Shown: piece by piece, positions 32,910 through 41,845 of the stretch
How positions within the stretch are numbered: position 1 is the first letter of the stretch
How the letters are laid out: the number at the start of each line of letters is the position of its first letter
Assembly: GCA_963664035.2 (NCBI GenBank)
Contig: OY760867.2
Span: 992,001 to 1,056,000 of the forward strand
DNA length: 64,000 nt
Source: G958296245 sp963664035
Lineage (GTDB): Bacteria > Chloroflexota > Dehalococcoidia > Lucifugimonadales > G958296245
Direction of reading: 5' to 3'
Position numbers and translations under genes: made by a program
Notes under the pieces: generated by a model
Databases searched by the model: none
What the model was told of the DNA's origin: nothing
The model's input: the letters and a program-made list of their open reading frames with translations, nothing else

Positions 32910-33809
32910 ATGGGGCTTGACACCATTGCGATTCTGAGTCCTGGAGACATGGGCCACGGCGTCGGTAAGGCGCTCGTGGATGGCGGGTACCGCGTCATAA
33001 CCTGCCTGGCCGGCAGGAGCGAGCGGACGAGAGACCTAGCGGCCAAGGCGGGTATGGTCGACGCGCCGTCGCTGGAGGAGATGACCCTGCAGGCCGACCT
33101 CGTCATGTCGATCCTGGTCCCATCCGAGGCGGTGGGCGTGGCGAGAGCGGTGGCGGACGCGATGCGGGCCGCCGGCGCGCCGCGGCCGTTCGCCGACTGC
33201 AACGCCGTATCGCCAGGGTCGGCGTCCGCGATGGCCTCCATCATCGGCGAGGCGGGCGGCGACTACGTCGACGGCGGCATCATAGGCGGCTCGCCCGCCG
33301 GTGGAGCCGTGCCACGCCTCTACACGTCCGGCCCGCGCGCCGGCCTCATGGACGAGCTCGACGGCAACGGCATCATCGTCAAGAACCTCGGGCCCTCCAT
33401 CGACAGGGCGTCGGGGATGAAGATGTGCTACGCCTCCATGACGAAGGGGACGAACGCGCTCCGCGTGGCGATGCTGACCGCCGCAACGTCGCTGGGTCTG
33501 TACGACGAGCTGGTCGAGGAGCTTGCGTCCAGCCAGGCCGGTCCGCTGTCCGCGATGGAGTCGGCCATACCAGGGCTGCCCGCCAACGCGGGGCGGTGGA
33601 TCGGCGAGATGGAGGAGATCGCGGCGACATTCGACGCGGTCGGAGTGACGCCCCGCTTCCACCAGGGCGCGGCGGAGATGTTCAGGCTCCTCGACTCCAC
33701 GCCGTTCGCGAGCGAGAGCCCGGAGACCGTCGACCGCAACAGGACCCTCAAGCAGACGATCGAGGAGACCGCCATGCGGCTGCCCGGAAAGGTCGGGGCC
33801 GCCGGCTAG
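32910..33809 (+). CDS. NAD(P)-dependent oxidoreductase, 6-phosphogluconate dehydrogenase-like with DUF1932
   Basis: 299 residues from ATG 32910 (GGGAGGGG upstream). N-terminal Rossmann domain starting TIAILSPGDMGHGVGKALVDGG, with CNAVSPGSASAMASII and the GGIIGGSP loop of the beta-hydroxyacid dehydrogenase superfamily; the C-terminal helical part (SGMKMCYASMTKGTNALRVA) is the DUF1932 type. It probably reduces or oxidises a small hydroxyacid or imine. The stop directly abuts the start of the next gene, so it heads a three-gene operon. Confidence 0.85.
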   Translation: MGLDTIAILSPGDMGHGVGKALVDGGYRVITCLAGRSERTRDLAAKAGMVDAPSLEEMTLQADLVMSILVPSEAVGVARAVADAMRAAGAPRPFADCNAVSPGSASAMASIIGEAGGDYVDGGIIGGSPAGGAVPRLYTSGPRAGLMDELDGNGIIVKNLGPSIDRASGMKMCYASMTKGTNALRVAMLTAATSLGLYDELVEELASSQAGPLSAMESAIPGLPANAGRWIGEMEEIAATFDAVGVTPRFHQGAAEMFRLLDSTPFASESPETVDRNRTLKQTIEETAMRLPGKVGAAG

Positions 33810-34568
33810 ATGGCAAAGGTCGCGCTGCTGGTACGGCACGCCGAGCCGGAGACGCTGGCGGGGAACTATACGTCGGCGCTCGTCGAGCGCGGCTTCGAGC
33901 TGCGCGAGCTCAACGTGTTCGAGGACGCGCCGGGTTTCGACGCATTCGACGCGCCGCCGCTGGACGCCGTCGACCTGCTCATCATCCTCGGCGGCCCGCA
34001 GTCGGCGAACGACTGCTACCCGGCGCTGCGCTCGGAGCGCGAGTACGTGGCGCAGGCGATGGCCACGGGCGTGCCGGTGTTCGGGGTGTGCCTGGGCGCG
34101 CAGCTCATGTCGCGGGCGCTGGGCGGCGTGGTCGCGCCCACGGGCGGCTACGAGTTCGGCCTGCGCAAGATGTGGGTTACGGCGGAGGGGAGCCGCGACC
34201 CGGTGTTCGGCAAGCTGCGCGTGCCGCTCGTGCCGACCCTGCACGGCGAGTGCTTCACGGTCCCGCCCGGCGCCGTCGAGCTTGCCTTCGGCTACATGCT
34301 CTGCCGCGACGGCACGTTCAGGCGGCAGAGCCTCGCCTTCCGGTACGGTAAGTCGTACGCGTTCCAGTTCGAGCCGCAGCTAACGCTGGACGAGTTGCGC
34401 GTCTGGGACCGCGAACTGGCGGGCGACTACGAGAAGATGGGGCCGCTGTTCGACCCGGCGTTCGAGGCGGACGCGCACCTGCGGGAGTTCGCGGCCTACT
34501 CGCCCATATACGAGGCGCAGTCGAGGGAGATGCTGCTGGCGTTCTTGGAGAACGCGGGCCTGGCCTAG
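33810..34568 (+). CDS. Type 1 glutamine amidotransferase-like protein
   Basis: 252 residues with the class I amidotransferase fold: LIILGGPQSAND near 57-68, nucleophile elbow GVCLGAQL with C94, LHGE at 144-147. The canonical Q-F-H-P-E triad segment reads FQFEPQLT (about 185-192), so the catalytic His and Glu of classical GuaA-type enzymes are not in their usual place. Either the triad is built differently or glutaminase activity is lost. It begins immediately after the DUF1932 oxidoreductase and is followed 10 bp later by a D-2-hydroxyacid dehydrogenase. Confidence 0.8.
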   Translation: MAKVALLVRHAEPETLAGNYTSALVERGFELRELNVFEDAPGFDAFDAPPLDAVDLLIILGGPQSANDCYPALRSEREYVAQAMATGVPVFGVCLGAQLMSRALGGVVAPTGGYEFGLRKMWVTAEGSRDPVFGKLRVPLVPTLHGECFTVPPGAVELAFGYMLCRDGTFRRQSLAFRYGKSYAFQFEPQLTLDELRVWDRELAGDYEKMGPLFDPAFEADAHLREFAAYSPIYEAQSREMLLAFLENAGLA

Positions 34569-34578
34569 GGAGGCTCAC

Positions 34579-35544
34579 ATGACAGACAGCCGGCCGAAGT
34601 TCGTAGTCCCGGGAGACCACCCGCCGCAGATCCAGGGGTCGCCGCACCTGGCCCGCCTGGAGCCCTACGGCGACGTCGAGCTGTACCTCGACCGCCCTCG
34701 CAGCATGGAGGAGCAGCTCGAGCGGGCGCGGGACGCCGAGGTGATCATCAACACGCGCGGGGCCGTCAAGTGGCCGGCGGAAGCGCTGCGGGCGCTGCCG
34801 AAGCTGCGTATGATCGCCACGTGCTCCATAGGCGTCGACATGATCGACCTGGAGGTCGCGCGGGAGCGGGGCGTCGTCGTCAGCAACCAGCCGGGGCGGA
34901 CGGCCCCCGTCGTTGCCGAGCACGTCATCGGCCTCATGTTCGCGGCGGCCAAGCGCGCGGCCTTCCAGACCGCCGAGCTGAAGGCTGGGCGCTGGACGCT
35001 GATGCAGAACGTGATGCTCCAGGGCAAGACGCTCGGCATAGTCGGCGCCGGCAACATCGGGCGCGAGGTCGCCCGCATCGCCGGCGCGCTGGGGATGCGA
35101 TGCCTGGCGTGGACCTTCAACCCGTCGCCGGAAAGGGCGCGGGAGGTCGGCGTCGAGTTCGTCGACCTGGACCACCTGCTGCGGGAGTCCGACGTTGTGA
35201 GCCTCCACGTCCGCCTCAGCCCGGACAGCCACGGCATGATCGGCGCCCGCGAGCTCGCGATGATGAAGCAGGGGGCGCTGCTCATCAACGGCGGGCGCGG
35301 CGAGCTCGTGGACGAGGCCGCGCTAGTGGACGCGCTGCAATCGGGCCGCCTAGCCGGCGCTGGCCTCGACGTCTTCTCGCAGGAGCCGCTGCCGCCCGAC
35401 CATCCCATCCTCTCCTGCGGCCAGGTGGTGCTCACGCCGCACGTCGCGGACCAGACGCCGGAGGGCGTCGAGCTCCTGAACGAAGGCGCGGTCACCAACG
35501 TCATCGCCTTCCTCGAGGGCCGCCCCAACAACGTCGTCACGTGA
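34579..35544 (+). CDS. D-2-hydroxyacid dehydrogenase (phosphoglycerate dehydrogenase-like)
   Basis: 321 residues. NAD-binding GIVGAGNIGREVARIAGALG at about 153-172 (G-x-G-x-x-G); substrate-site arginine in SLHVRLSPDSHGM; NGGRGELVDEAALVDAL; and the catalytic pair region ending VVLTPHVADQTPEG with the conserved His. It lacks the C-terminal ACT domain of long serine-pathway SerA, so it is a short-type enzyme that may act on glyoxylate, hydroxypyruvate or another 2-oxoacid. Last gene of the three-gene operon. Confidence 0.88.
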   Translation: MTDSRPKFVVPGDHPPQIQGSPHLARLEPYGDVELYLDRPRSMEEQLERARDAEVIINTRGAVKWPAEALRALPKLRMIATCSIGVDMIDLEVARERGVVVSNQPGRTAPVVAEHVIGLMFAAAKRAAFQTAELKAGRWTLMQNVMLQGKTLGIVGAGNIGREVARIAGALGMRCLAWTFNPSPERAREVGVEFVDLDHLLRESDVVSLHVRLSPDSHGMIGARELAMMKQGALLINGGRGELVDEAALVDALQSGRLAGAGLDVFSQEPLPPDHPILSCGQVVLTPHVADQTPEGVELLNEGAVTNVIAFLEGRPNNVVT

Positions 35545-35669
35545 GCGCGGGGTGCAGCTAGGGCGCCGTAGCTGACGTAGTTGGGGTGGTGATAGGAAGA
35601 ATAGTTGAATATCGGCACGCTAACAAGGTAACATGAACTTGCAGCACTATGCGCAGAGGGATGTAGTCG

Positions 35670-35921
35670 ATGGACGATGATCGCCTCCGGCGGGAGTTTG
35701 AGTTCTACCGTGCCAATCAAGATGACATGGTGGAACGCTACAACGGGAAAGTCATCGCTCTAAAGGAGCATGAGGTGTTGGGCGTGTACGATTCACACCT
35801 CAGCGCTTTCACTGAGACCGTCAAAGAGCATGAGCGAGGTACGTTCATAATCCAACGGGTCAGCGAGGGGAGCGAAGCCTACACCGCCATACTTTCATCG
35901 CCAGGGGTTTCCCCTGGCTAA
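35670..35921 (+). CDS. Small DUF5678-like protein
   Basis: 83 residues. The pattern QDDMVERYNGKVIALKEHEV, LGVYDSHLSAFTETV and GTFIIQRVSEG resembles the small beta-alpha proteins (DUF5678-like) whose genes often precede retropepsin-type protease genes. A second relative in this window (59636-59893, MGKWVVVYDEELVGVYEDL, GPYLIQEVGEGP) does sit beside such a protease. Here the partner is missing and the C-terminus runs into repeat-rich DNA, so this may be an orphan or truncated unit. No clear SD. Confidence 0.55.
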   Translation: MDDDRLRREFEFYRANQDDMVERYNGKVIALKEHEVLGVYDSHLSAFTETVKEHERGTFIIQRVSEGSEAYTAILSSPGVSPG

Positions 35922-35994
35922 CGTCCCTACGCCCCCGCGTAGCTTCACCACTTCCGCAGACGGCCTCATGAATCGCCTGGTGAAGTACGTCATA

Positions 35995-36340
35995 ACTCGT
36001 CATTGGTACGAAAATAGACCAGACCAACTTGACTTGTCCCTTCCCCCCCTGCGGGGGAAGGTTAGGATGGGGGGTTAGAAGCCTACCTGGTTCATTTTCA
36101 TCCCTTGGTGCGCCGGACCGCAACCGGCATGGGTGGTTGGTATGAAAATAGACCAGACCAACTTGACTTGTCCCTTCCCCCCCTGCGGGCCCCCTGCGGG
36201 GGAAGGTTAGGATGGGGGGTTAGAAGCCTGCCTTGGTTCATTTTCATCCCCTGGTGTGCCGGGCCGTAACCGGCATGGGTGGTTGGTACGAAAATAGCCC
36301 CGCGCAACTTGACTTGTCCCTTCCCCCCCTGCGGGGCCTT
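35995..36340. repeat. Two and a half direct repeats of 134-146 bp
   Basis: AAAATAG(A/C)CC recurs at 36011, 36145 and 36291. Each unit carries CAACTTGACTTGTCCCTTCC, the hairpin CCCCCCTGCGGGGG with the GGTTAGGATGGGG tail, and TAGAAGCCTGCCTTGGTTC. The second unit has an extra GGCCCCCTGCG; the third stops after the hairpin. The whole 35922-36522 interval contains no gene. Confidence 0.75.
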
Positions 36341-36522
36341 AGCAAGGCCATGGTGATCCCGCGAAAGCGAGAATCCAGTCCCAAGCCACTGGACTCCAAC
36401 CTACGCTGGAGTGACGGTGTAAGACCGCTACCCCATCGCCTCTGAAGCGACAGGCTGCGAGGCGTAGGCGCAAGAAGTAGCCTACCCCGGTAGGCGCTCC
36501 GGTAAGCTGCCTCGCGGGACGG

Positions 36523-37203
36523 CTACCCTTCCGCCGCGAGCCGCAGCGCCTCGAATCCCATGGGCGCGGCGCCGGCGTCCAGCAGCGCGGTCCACGTGTG
36601 CTCGCCGTACTCGCGTCCGAAGTAGAGGTCGAACCTGGGCAGGCCCGCGTCCCGCCTGACTAGGGCGGCGGGTATCTCGGCGACGGATGCCTGGGCGCAG
36701 GCCATGTCTGGGAAGCCTATGCCGGATACGTCCAGCTCCGTGAGGGCGGCGAGGACGGAGAAGGCGCCGGGGCCGACGATGGCGGCGCCCGCCAGCCCCG
36801 AGGTCACGTCCACGGCGTGGGTGTCTTCGCCCAGGGCGGTGTCGATGCGCGCGTGGATGGCCGCGGCGCTCGCGGCAGGGGTGAGCGCCCATGCCTCGTC
36901 GCGGGCCATGCGCGCGATGAGGGTGTCGCCGCTTTGGGCGGCGCTGCGGACGGGTGGGGCGGCGGCGAGCCCGAAGGCGGCCTTCAGCGCGGCGTCCACG
37001 TCGTCGGCGTAGATCACCAGCTTGCCCGCGGAGCTGATGTCGCACACCCCGGCGGAACGGCGCGCCTGTTCGGCCTCCTCCGCGGGAGCGGCGTAGCGGG
37101 AGGGGAGCAGCCAGCCATCCCGCTCGACCATCGCAGCGCCGGCGCGAGTATGCACGTCGTGCATCGGGCTCAGTCCCACCGGTGGCCCCACGGCAGCGGT
37201 CAT
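36523..37203 (-). CDS. soxG: Sarcosine oxidase gamma subunit-like / GcvT-like protein
   Basis: 226 residues. SPMHDVHTRAGAAMVERDGW at the N-terminus, RRSAGVCDISSAGKLVIYADD, and a C-terminal FGREYGEHTWTALLDAGAAPMGFEALR are the folate-binding YgfZ/GcvT-like pattern found in the gamma subunit or small aminomethyltransferase of heterotetrameric sarcosine oxidases. Its ATG overlaps the alpha subunit stop by 4 bp (ATGA), indicating tight coupling. It probably completes the complex that demethylates sarcosine or a related N-methylated amine with tetrahydrofolate as acceptor. Confidence 0.75.
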   Translation of the reverse strand: MTAAVGPPVGLSPMHDVHTRAGAAMVERDGWLLPSRYAAPAEEAEQARRSAGVCDISSAGKLVIYADDVDAALKAAFGLAAAPPVRSAAQSGDTLIARMARDEAWALTPAASAAAIHARIDTALGEDTHAVDVTSGLAGAAIVGPGAFSVLAALTELDVSGIGFPDMACAQASVAEIPAALVRRDAGLPRFDLYFGREYGEHTWTALLDAGAAPMGFEALRLAAEG

Positions 37204-40067
37204 GCGCGCAGCCTCTCTCCCTCGGGGTCGTAGAGGGGTTCCAGGCGCACCCTGGCGGGCAGGTCGCGGCCGTCTATGTGGACGTGAATCTGATGGCCGT
37301 CCTGCGCGAGGCTGGCTGGCACGCGGGCCAGTCCGAATGCCTGGCCCGTGGTGGGGCTGAGGCGGGAGCTGGTCACACGGCCCACCGGGAAGCCGTCCAC
37401 GGTGACGGCGTTGCCGTCGGACGGCACGACGGGCTCGTCCATGACGAAGCCCACGAGTAGCTCGCGCGGCCCCCTGTCGCGCGCGGCGGCGAGTCCGGCC
37501 CTGCCGATGAAGTCCTCCTTGTCGAAGCGCACGACCCATTCCGAGTCGCTGTCGAGCGGGGTGCTGACGAGGTCGGTGTCCTGGCTCGGTATGAGGTGCT
37601 TCTTCTCGAGCCGGAGTATGCGCTGCGCCTCGACCCCGAACGGGGCGATCCCGAACTCCTCCCCGGCCTCCAGCAGCGCGTCCCAGACGTGCTCGCCGTA
37701 CTGCGCGGGAAAGTGGAGCTCCCATCCGGTCTCGCCCACGAAGCCGACCCGCAGGAACAGGCACCGGACGCCCGCGACGTCTCCCTCCGCCGACCTCATG
37801 TACCTGAAGGCGCGTGGCGACAGGTCGACGTCCGTCAGCTTGGCGAGGGTCTGCCGCGCGCTGGGGCCGGCGACGTTGATGGCGGCGTAGGCCGAGGTGA
37901 CGTTGGTGACGCGGACGCGCTCCGTGGAGGCGGCCAGCCACCACTTGAACCAGTCCTCCACCGTGTCGACGTTGGTCGTGGAGGTCGTGACGAGGTAGCG
38001 CTGCTCGGACAGCCGCGTCACCGTGCCGTCGTCGAGGATGCTGCCGCTGTCGGTGCAGAGCATCCCGTAGCGTATGCGCCCGGGCCTGAGGGTGGAGAAC
38101 CTGTGGGTGTACATCCTGTCCAGGAACGCGGGGGCGTCCGGGCCTGCCACGTCGAGCTTCCCCAGGGTGGAGACGTCTATGATGCCGACGCGGCCCCTCA
38201 CCGCGAGGCACTCGCCGCGCGGGTCGCCGTAGCTGTGGGGGCGCTGCCACGGGCCGACGTCGATCATGCGGGCGCCCATCTCGCGGTGCCTGCGGTCCAG
38301 GGGCGTGCGCTTCACCGGCAGGTGGGCCGCGCCCGCCAGCGCGCCCAGCGGCACCGGCTGGACGGGCGGCCTCTGGGTCGTCGCGCCCACGGCGTCCGTC
38401 GTCTGTCCCGTCTTGCTGGCGCACAGGGCCGCCAAAGCCCGGTGGCACATCTTGCCCTGGCAGGGCCCCATCGTCACGGTGCTGTACCGCTTCAGGGTCT
38501 GTATGTCGGTGAATCCCTCGCGGACGGCGGTCACGACGTCCTTGGAGGTCACGTCCTCGCAGATGCAGACGAAGCCCCTGGAGCCCGGCGGCGTCTGCGA
38601 TGATGCGGGCGCGGCGCTCGCGGGCGCGACGGACGGCGCGAATAAGGAAGGGCCGCCGCCCCCCGCCGCGGCCCTTCCGGCCTCCGCGCCCTGCCTCAGC
38701 GCGTCGTCCAGGCCGTCGGCCCCGGTGACGCTGCCGGCCGCGAACAGCCCGGCTGGCAGCCCGGATGGGACGCTCTCGCCGACGGCGGCGTCGAAGGCGA
38801 AGGCCGCCCCTGCCTGCGCGAGCAGCGCGCCTGCTGGGGCGAATCCTCCGCTGACGCAGACCAGGTCGCAGTCGAACTCGCGCTCCTCCGTGGTCAGCCT
38901 GCCTTCCTCCAGCCGCGACACGACGGCCCCCTCGACGTGTTTCGCGCCCTCGGCCCGGACAACTCCGTGAGACGGCAGGACCAGGATGCCCTTGGAGCGC
39001 AGCTCCGTCGCGGCGTCGAGCTCGTGGGGGAACCGGTCCCTGGAGTCGGCGAGCGCGACGACGCGCACCCCGGCGTTCAGCAGGTCGAGCGCGGCGCGGT
39101 AGCCCTCGTCGTTCGTCGCGGCGACCATAGCGGCTGTGCCGGGGCGTATCCGGTACAGGTGCACCAGGCGTCGCAGCCCTGAGCTTAGGAACGTGCCCGG
39201 CAGGTCGTTGCGGTCGTAGACCAGGGGCTGCTCGTAGGCGCCGGTGGCCACGATCACGCTCCTGGCCCGCAGCTTGATGAGCCGTGATCCCTGGTGTACG
39301 CCGAGCAGGTTGCCCTCGTACAGGCCGAAGGCAGTTGCTCCCGCCAGCGCCTCGATGTTGGAGCGCGACCGTACGGCCTCGGCGAGGTCCCGGGCGGTCG
39401 CGTAGCCGGGGCCGTCTTGGTAGCCGCGCAGGTCGTACCGCAGGCTGCCGCCCAGGTCGGGCTGGTCGTCTACTAGCACGACCCTGACGCCGGCGTCCGA
39501 CGCTGCGAGCGCGGCGGACATCCCCGCCGGCCCCCCGCCCACTACCGCCACCTCTGCGTGCTGGTTGCGGTGCTCGTAGGCGGCGCCGGAGGGCGCGCCG
39601 ACGTTGACGGCCCCCAGGCCGGCGACCCGGCGTATCACGGGGCTGGCGGCCTTCCAGAGAAGCCTGGGCCGGTACAGCGACTTGTAGTAGAAACCCACGG
39701 GCATGGCCCAGCCGAAGCGGTCCATGACGGAGAGGGCGTCGCGCTCGATGGACGGCCATGCGTTCTGCCCGCGCACCGCGGCGCCGTCCCTTGCCGGCTC
39801 CACGCAGGCGCGGACGTTGGGCACGCCGTCCACGGTCATCAGGCAGTTGGGGCAGCGGCCCGCGACGCACGTCAATCCCCGCGGGCGGTGGTACTTGAAG
39901 GACCTGCTGAATATGCGTACGCCAGCGGCGTATAGCGCCGAGGCGATGGTGTCCCCCTCGAATGCCTGCACCGGCTCCCCCTCGAACCGGAAGGCGACCG
40001 GAGTGGAGGTGTCGATCGCCTGCGTCGGGAGCGAGTCGAGCCTGGCTTGTGGGTCGGCGGCGGCCAT
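37200..40067 (-). CDS. soxA: Sarcosine oxidase alpha subunit family protein
   Basis: 955 residues with the full alpha-subunit domain order. An N-terminal ferredoxin-like domain has GLTCVAGRCPNC (C67, C72, C75). A dinucleotide-binding module has VAVVGGGPAGMSAALAASDAG at 173-193. There is a bacterioferritin-type Cys cluster (FVCICEDV, GPCQGKMC), and a C-terminal GcvT-like tetrahydrofolate domain spans about 590-940 (GETGWELHFPAQYGEHVWDA). It oxidatively demethylates sarcosine or a similar amine. It directly follows the delta subunit gene and overlaps the GcvT-like gene. No beta subunit gene lies in the cluster, so the true substrate may differ. Confidence 0.88.
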   Translation of the reverse strand: MAAADPQARLDSLPTQAIDTSTPVAFRFEGEPVQAFEGDTIASALYAAGVRIFSRSFKYHRPRGLTCVAGRCPNCLMTVDGVPNVRACVEPARDGAAVRGQNAWPSIERDALSVMDRFGWAMPVGFYYKSLYRPRLLWKAASPVIRRVAGLGAVNVGAPSGAAYEHRNQHAEVAVVGGGPAGMSAALAASDAGVRVVLVDDQPDLGGSLRYDLRGYQDGPGYATARDLAEAVRSRSNIEALAGATAFGLYEGNLLGVHQGSRLIKLRARSVIVATGAYEQPLVYDRNDLPGTFLSSGLRRLVHLYRIRPGTAAMVAATNDEGYRAALDLLNAGVRVVALADSRDRFPHELDAATELRSKGILVLPSHGVVRAEGAKHVEGAVVSRLEEGRLTTEEREFDCDLVCVSGGFAPAGALLAQAGAAFAFDAAVGESVPSGLPAGLFAAGSVTGADGLDDALRQGAEAGRAAAGGGGPSLFAPSVAPASAAPASSQTPPGSRGFVCICEDVTSKDVVTAVREGFTDIQTLKRYSTVTMGPCQGKMCHRALAALCASKTGQTTDAVGATTQRPPVQPVPLGALAGAAHLPVKRTPLDRRHREMGARMIDVGPWQRPHSYGDPRGECLAVRGRVGIIDVSTLGKLDVAGPDAPAFLDRMYTHRFSTLRPGRIRYGMLCTDSGSILDDGTVTRLSEQRYLVTTSTTNVDTVEDWFKWWLAASTERVRVTNVTSAYAAINVAGPSARQTLAKLTDVDLSPRAFRYMRSAEGDVAGVRCLFLRVGFVGETGWELHFPAQYGEHVWDALLEAGEEFGIAPFGVEAQRILRLEKKHLIPSQDTDLVSTPLDSDSEWVVRFDKEDFIGRAGLAAARDRGPRELLVGFVMDEPVVPSDGNAVTVDGFPVGRVTSSRLSPTTGQAFGLARVPASLAQDGHQIHVHIDGRDLPARVRLEPLYDPEGERLRA

Positions 40068-40331
40068 CTACGCCTCGGCCTCCCCCGGCCAGTGGGTGCG
40101 CTTGACCTGGTTGGTCACCGTGTCGCGGACGGCGATGAACCATCGCCGGCAGCCGAGGGCGTGGTACCACCATTCGCGCTGGTCGCCGGCGGCGTTGCGG
40201 CGCAGGTAGAAGTAGCGGGTCCAGTCGTCCGCCGCGTCGCCGGGCCGCGGACGGACGGTCTCCTCCCCGCCGCACCGGTACTCGTAGACCGTGCGCTCCC
40301 CGCAGTTGGGGCAGCTTAGCAAGAATGCCAT
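40068..40331 (-). CDS. soxD: Sarcosine oxidase delta subunit
   Basis: 87 residues from ATG 40331 (GGAAGG upstream); an 18-codon 5' extension lacks support. LLSCPNCGERTVYEYRCGG with C7 and C10 is the zinc-binding start of SoxD, and WWYHALGCRRWFIAVRDTVT is its conserved C-terminal part. In known complexes delta is a small zinc protein that bridges subunits. It is the first gene of this cluster and its stop codon directly abuts the soxA start. Confidence 0.88.
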   Translation of the reverse strand: MAFLLSCPNCGERTVYEYRCGGEETVRPRPGDAADDWTRYFYLRRNAAGDQREWWYHALGCRRWFIAVRDTVTNQVKRTHWPGEAEA

Positions 40332-40459
40332 GAGTCGCCTTCCTGGCCCACGCCGGCGGGAGTCGGAGCGCATCGGACGCGACACGCCTCCGGCCCCCCG
40401 CCGGCAGGCCCCGTTCAGGGTAAAGCCAATCGCGGCCCTGTCAAGGCTTAGCGCCTATC

Positions 40460-40603
40460 CCAAATCCCCCACCTCCAGGTTCAGCGCCATATCTATCGGT
40501 CGTCACCCCATAGGGGCTATCAGCGCATTCCGTAGGGGCTGGTTTCAAACCAGCCCTCCCCCTTGCCGTAGAGCGCCACCGCCATTTAGGTGGGGGATTT
40601 TGG
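40460..40603. repeat. CCAAATCCCCC-ended inverted-repeat element, copy 3, with flanking CCTATC
   Basis: 144 bp, nearly identical to copy 2. CCTATC directly abuts both ends (40454-40459 and 40604-40609), a likely 6-bp target duplication. Its right end supplies the last codons and stop of the neighbouring DUF4143 ATPase gene (stop at 40586). Confidence 0.85.
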
Positions 40604-41782
40604 CCTATCGGGGCCAGCGTCAAGTCGTTCGAGCATCCCGCCCAGGTCTCCCAACGGCGCCACCTCGCAATCGCTGCGGGCCTGGCGCTCCGTTCCGCCA
40701 TAGACGACGGCCTTGTCGGAGATGGCTGGGACCAGCCCGGCAACGCGGTTGAGCGAGCTGAAGTAGTCCGAGGCGACAGTGGAGCCTGACTTGATCTCGA
40801 TGGCGCCCGTGCCGTGGCCCGTCTCATAGAGGAGGTCGCACTCCAACCCACGCGCATCACGGAAGAAGGAGAGATTGGACCTGCGGCCCCGATTGAAGCG
40901 GTGCTTCAGCGCCTCCGCCACGACGGCGTTCTCGAAGAGCGCGCCGCGAAGCGGGTGGGTGGCTATCTGCCTCGCGTTCTCGATTCCGATCAGGTAGCTG
41001 GCCAACCCAACGTCGTAGAAGTAGAGCTTGGGCGATCTGACCAGGCGCTTTCGGATGTTGGCGTGAAACGGCTGTAGCTGGAAGACGATGTAACTCGCCT
41101 CCAGCACGGTAAGCCACTCTCTTGCCGTCGTGTGGGATACGCCGGCGTCGGACCCCAGCGAGGTGAGGTTGACCAGTTGTCCGACGCGCCCGGCGCACAG
41201 GCGGACGAAGAGCCGGAAGCTCGAAAGGTTGCGTATCTCGCCCAGGCGGCGCACGTCGCGCTCTACGTATGTCTCGAAGTAGTCGCCCAGCGCCTGCCAT
41301 GGATCGAGCCCTTGGTCGAGGACCCGGGGATAGAACCCCGAGTAGAGCACGTCGTTCACCGCGTCGCTTGCGCCCGTCCGTTGCCGTTCCGCGAAGGAGA
41401 ACGGGAGCAGCCGGAGCAGCGCCGTCCGTCCTGCCAGGGACTGGCTTATGGCGGCGGAGAGCCTGAACTGCTCGCTGCCCGTCAGTACGAAGAGGCCGTT
41501 GCGGCCCTTTTCGTCGGCGATCACCTGGAGATAGGACAGGAGCGCGGGAACGTTCTGTACCTCGTCGATGATGGCGCCCCCGTCGAGTCGCGACAGGAAA
41601 CCGCGAGGGTCGGACTCGGCGAACTCCCTCTGGTCGGGCGCTTCCAGGTTGGCGTACTCCAGGTCGGGAAAGGCTGCGCGGCATAGGGTCGTCTTACCGG
41701 ACTGCCTCGGGCCGGTAACGGTAACGAAGGGGTGCCGTCGAAACAGCGATGTGAGAAGAGGGGCGATTTCGCGGTCGATCAT
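40586..41782 (-). CDS. AAA-type ATPase with C-terminal DUF4143 (PD-(D/E)XK) domain
   Basis: 398 residues from ATG 41782; the frame extends 12 codons upstream but a promoter occupies that stretch. Walker A is GPRQSGKTTL, Walker B GGAIIDEVQNVP, sensor VLTGSEQFRL. The second half has LYFYDVGLASYLIG and RDARGLECDLLYE with GAIEIKSG, the nuclease-like DUF4143 core. Such proteins are common orphan ATPases of unknown role. The last seven residues (DRPKSPT) and the stop codon come from an inserted repeat element, so the native C-terminus was probably altered. No SD; leaderless start likely. Confidence 0.85.
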   Translation of the reverse strand: MIDREIAPLLTSLFRRHPFVTVTGPRQSGKTTLCRAAFPDLEYANLEAPDQREFAESDPRGFLSRLDGGAIIDEVQNVPALLSYLQVIADEKGRNGLFVLTGSEQFRLSAAISQSLAGRTALLRLLPFSFAERQRTGASDAVNDVLYSGFYPRVLDQGLDPWQALGDYFETYVERDVRRLGEIRNLSSFRLFVRLCAGRVGQLVNLTSLGSDAGVSHTTAREWLTVLEASYIVFQLQPFHANIRKRLVRSPKLYFYDVGLASYLIGIENARQIATHPLRGALFENAVVAEALKHRFNRGRRSNLSFFRDARGLECDLLYETGHGTGAIEIKSGSTVASDYFSSLNRVAGLVPAISDKAVVYGGTERQARSDCEVAPLGDLGGMLERLDAGPDRPKSPT

Positions 41783-41788
41783 GCGGCC

Positions 41789-41818
41789 AGCATACCCGGA
41801 GGGTTGCACAAATTGCAA
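41789..41818 (-). promoter_or_regulatory. Leaderless promoter of the DUF4143 ATPase (TTGCAA-18-TATGCT)
   Basis: TTGCAA (41813-41818), 18-nt spacer and TATGCT (41789-41794) on the minus strand, then 6 nt to the ATG at 41782. Confidence 0.55.
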
Positions 41819-41845
41819 GTGCTACTTGCGATTTGCACAGCCGGG

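Noticed and set aside
36523..40275. A 1250-codon frame through the sox cluster
   Set aside because: Only its last 226 codons are a real gene (GcvT-like, with an ATGA start at 37203); the rest is an out-of-frame shadow of soxA.
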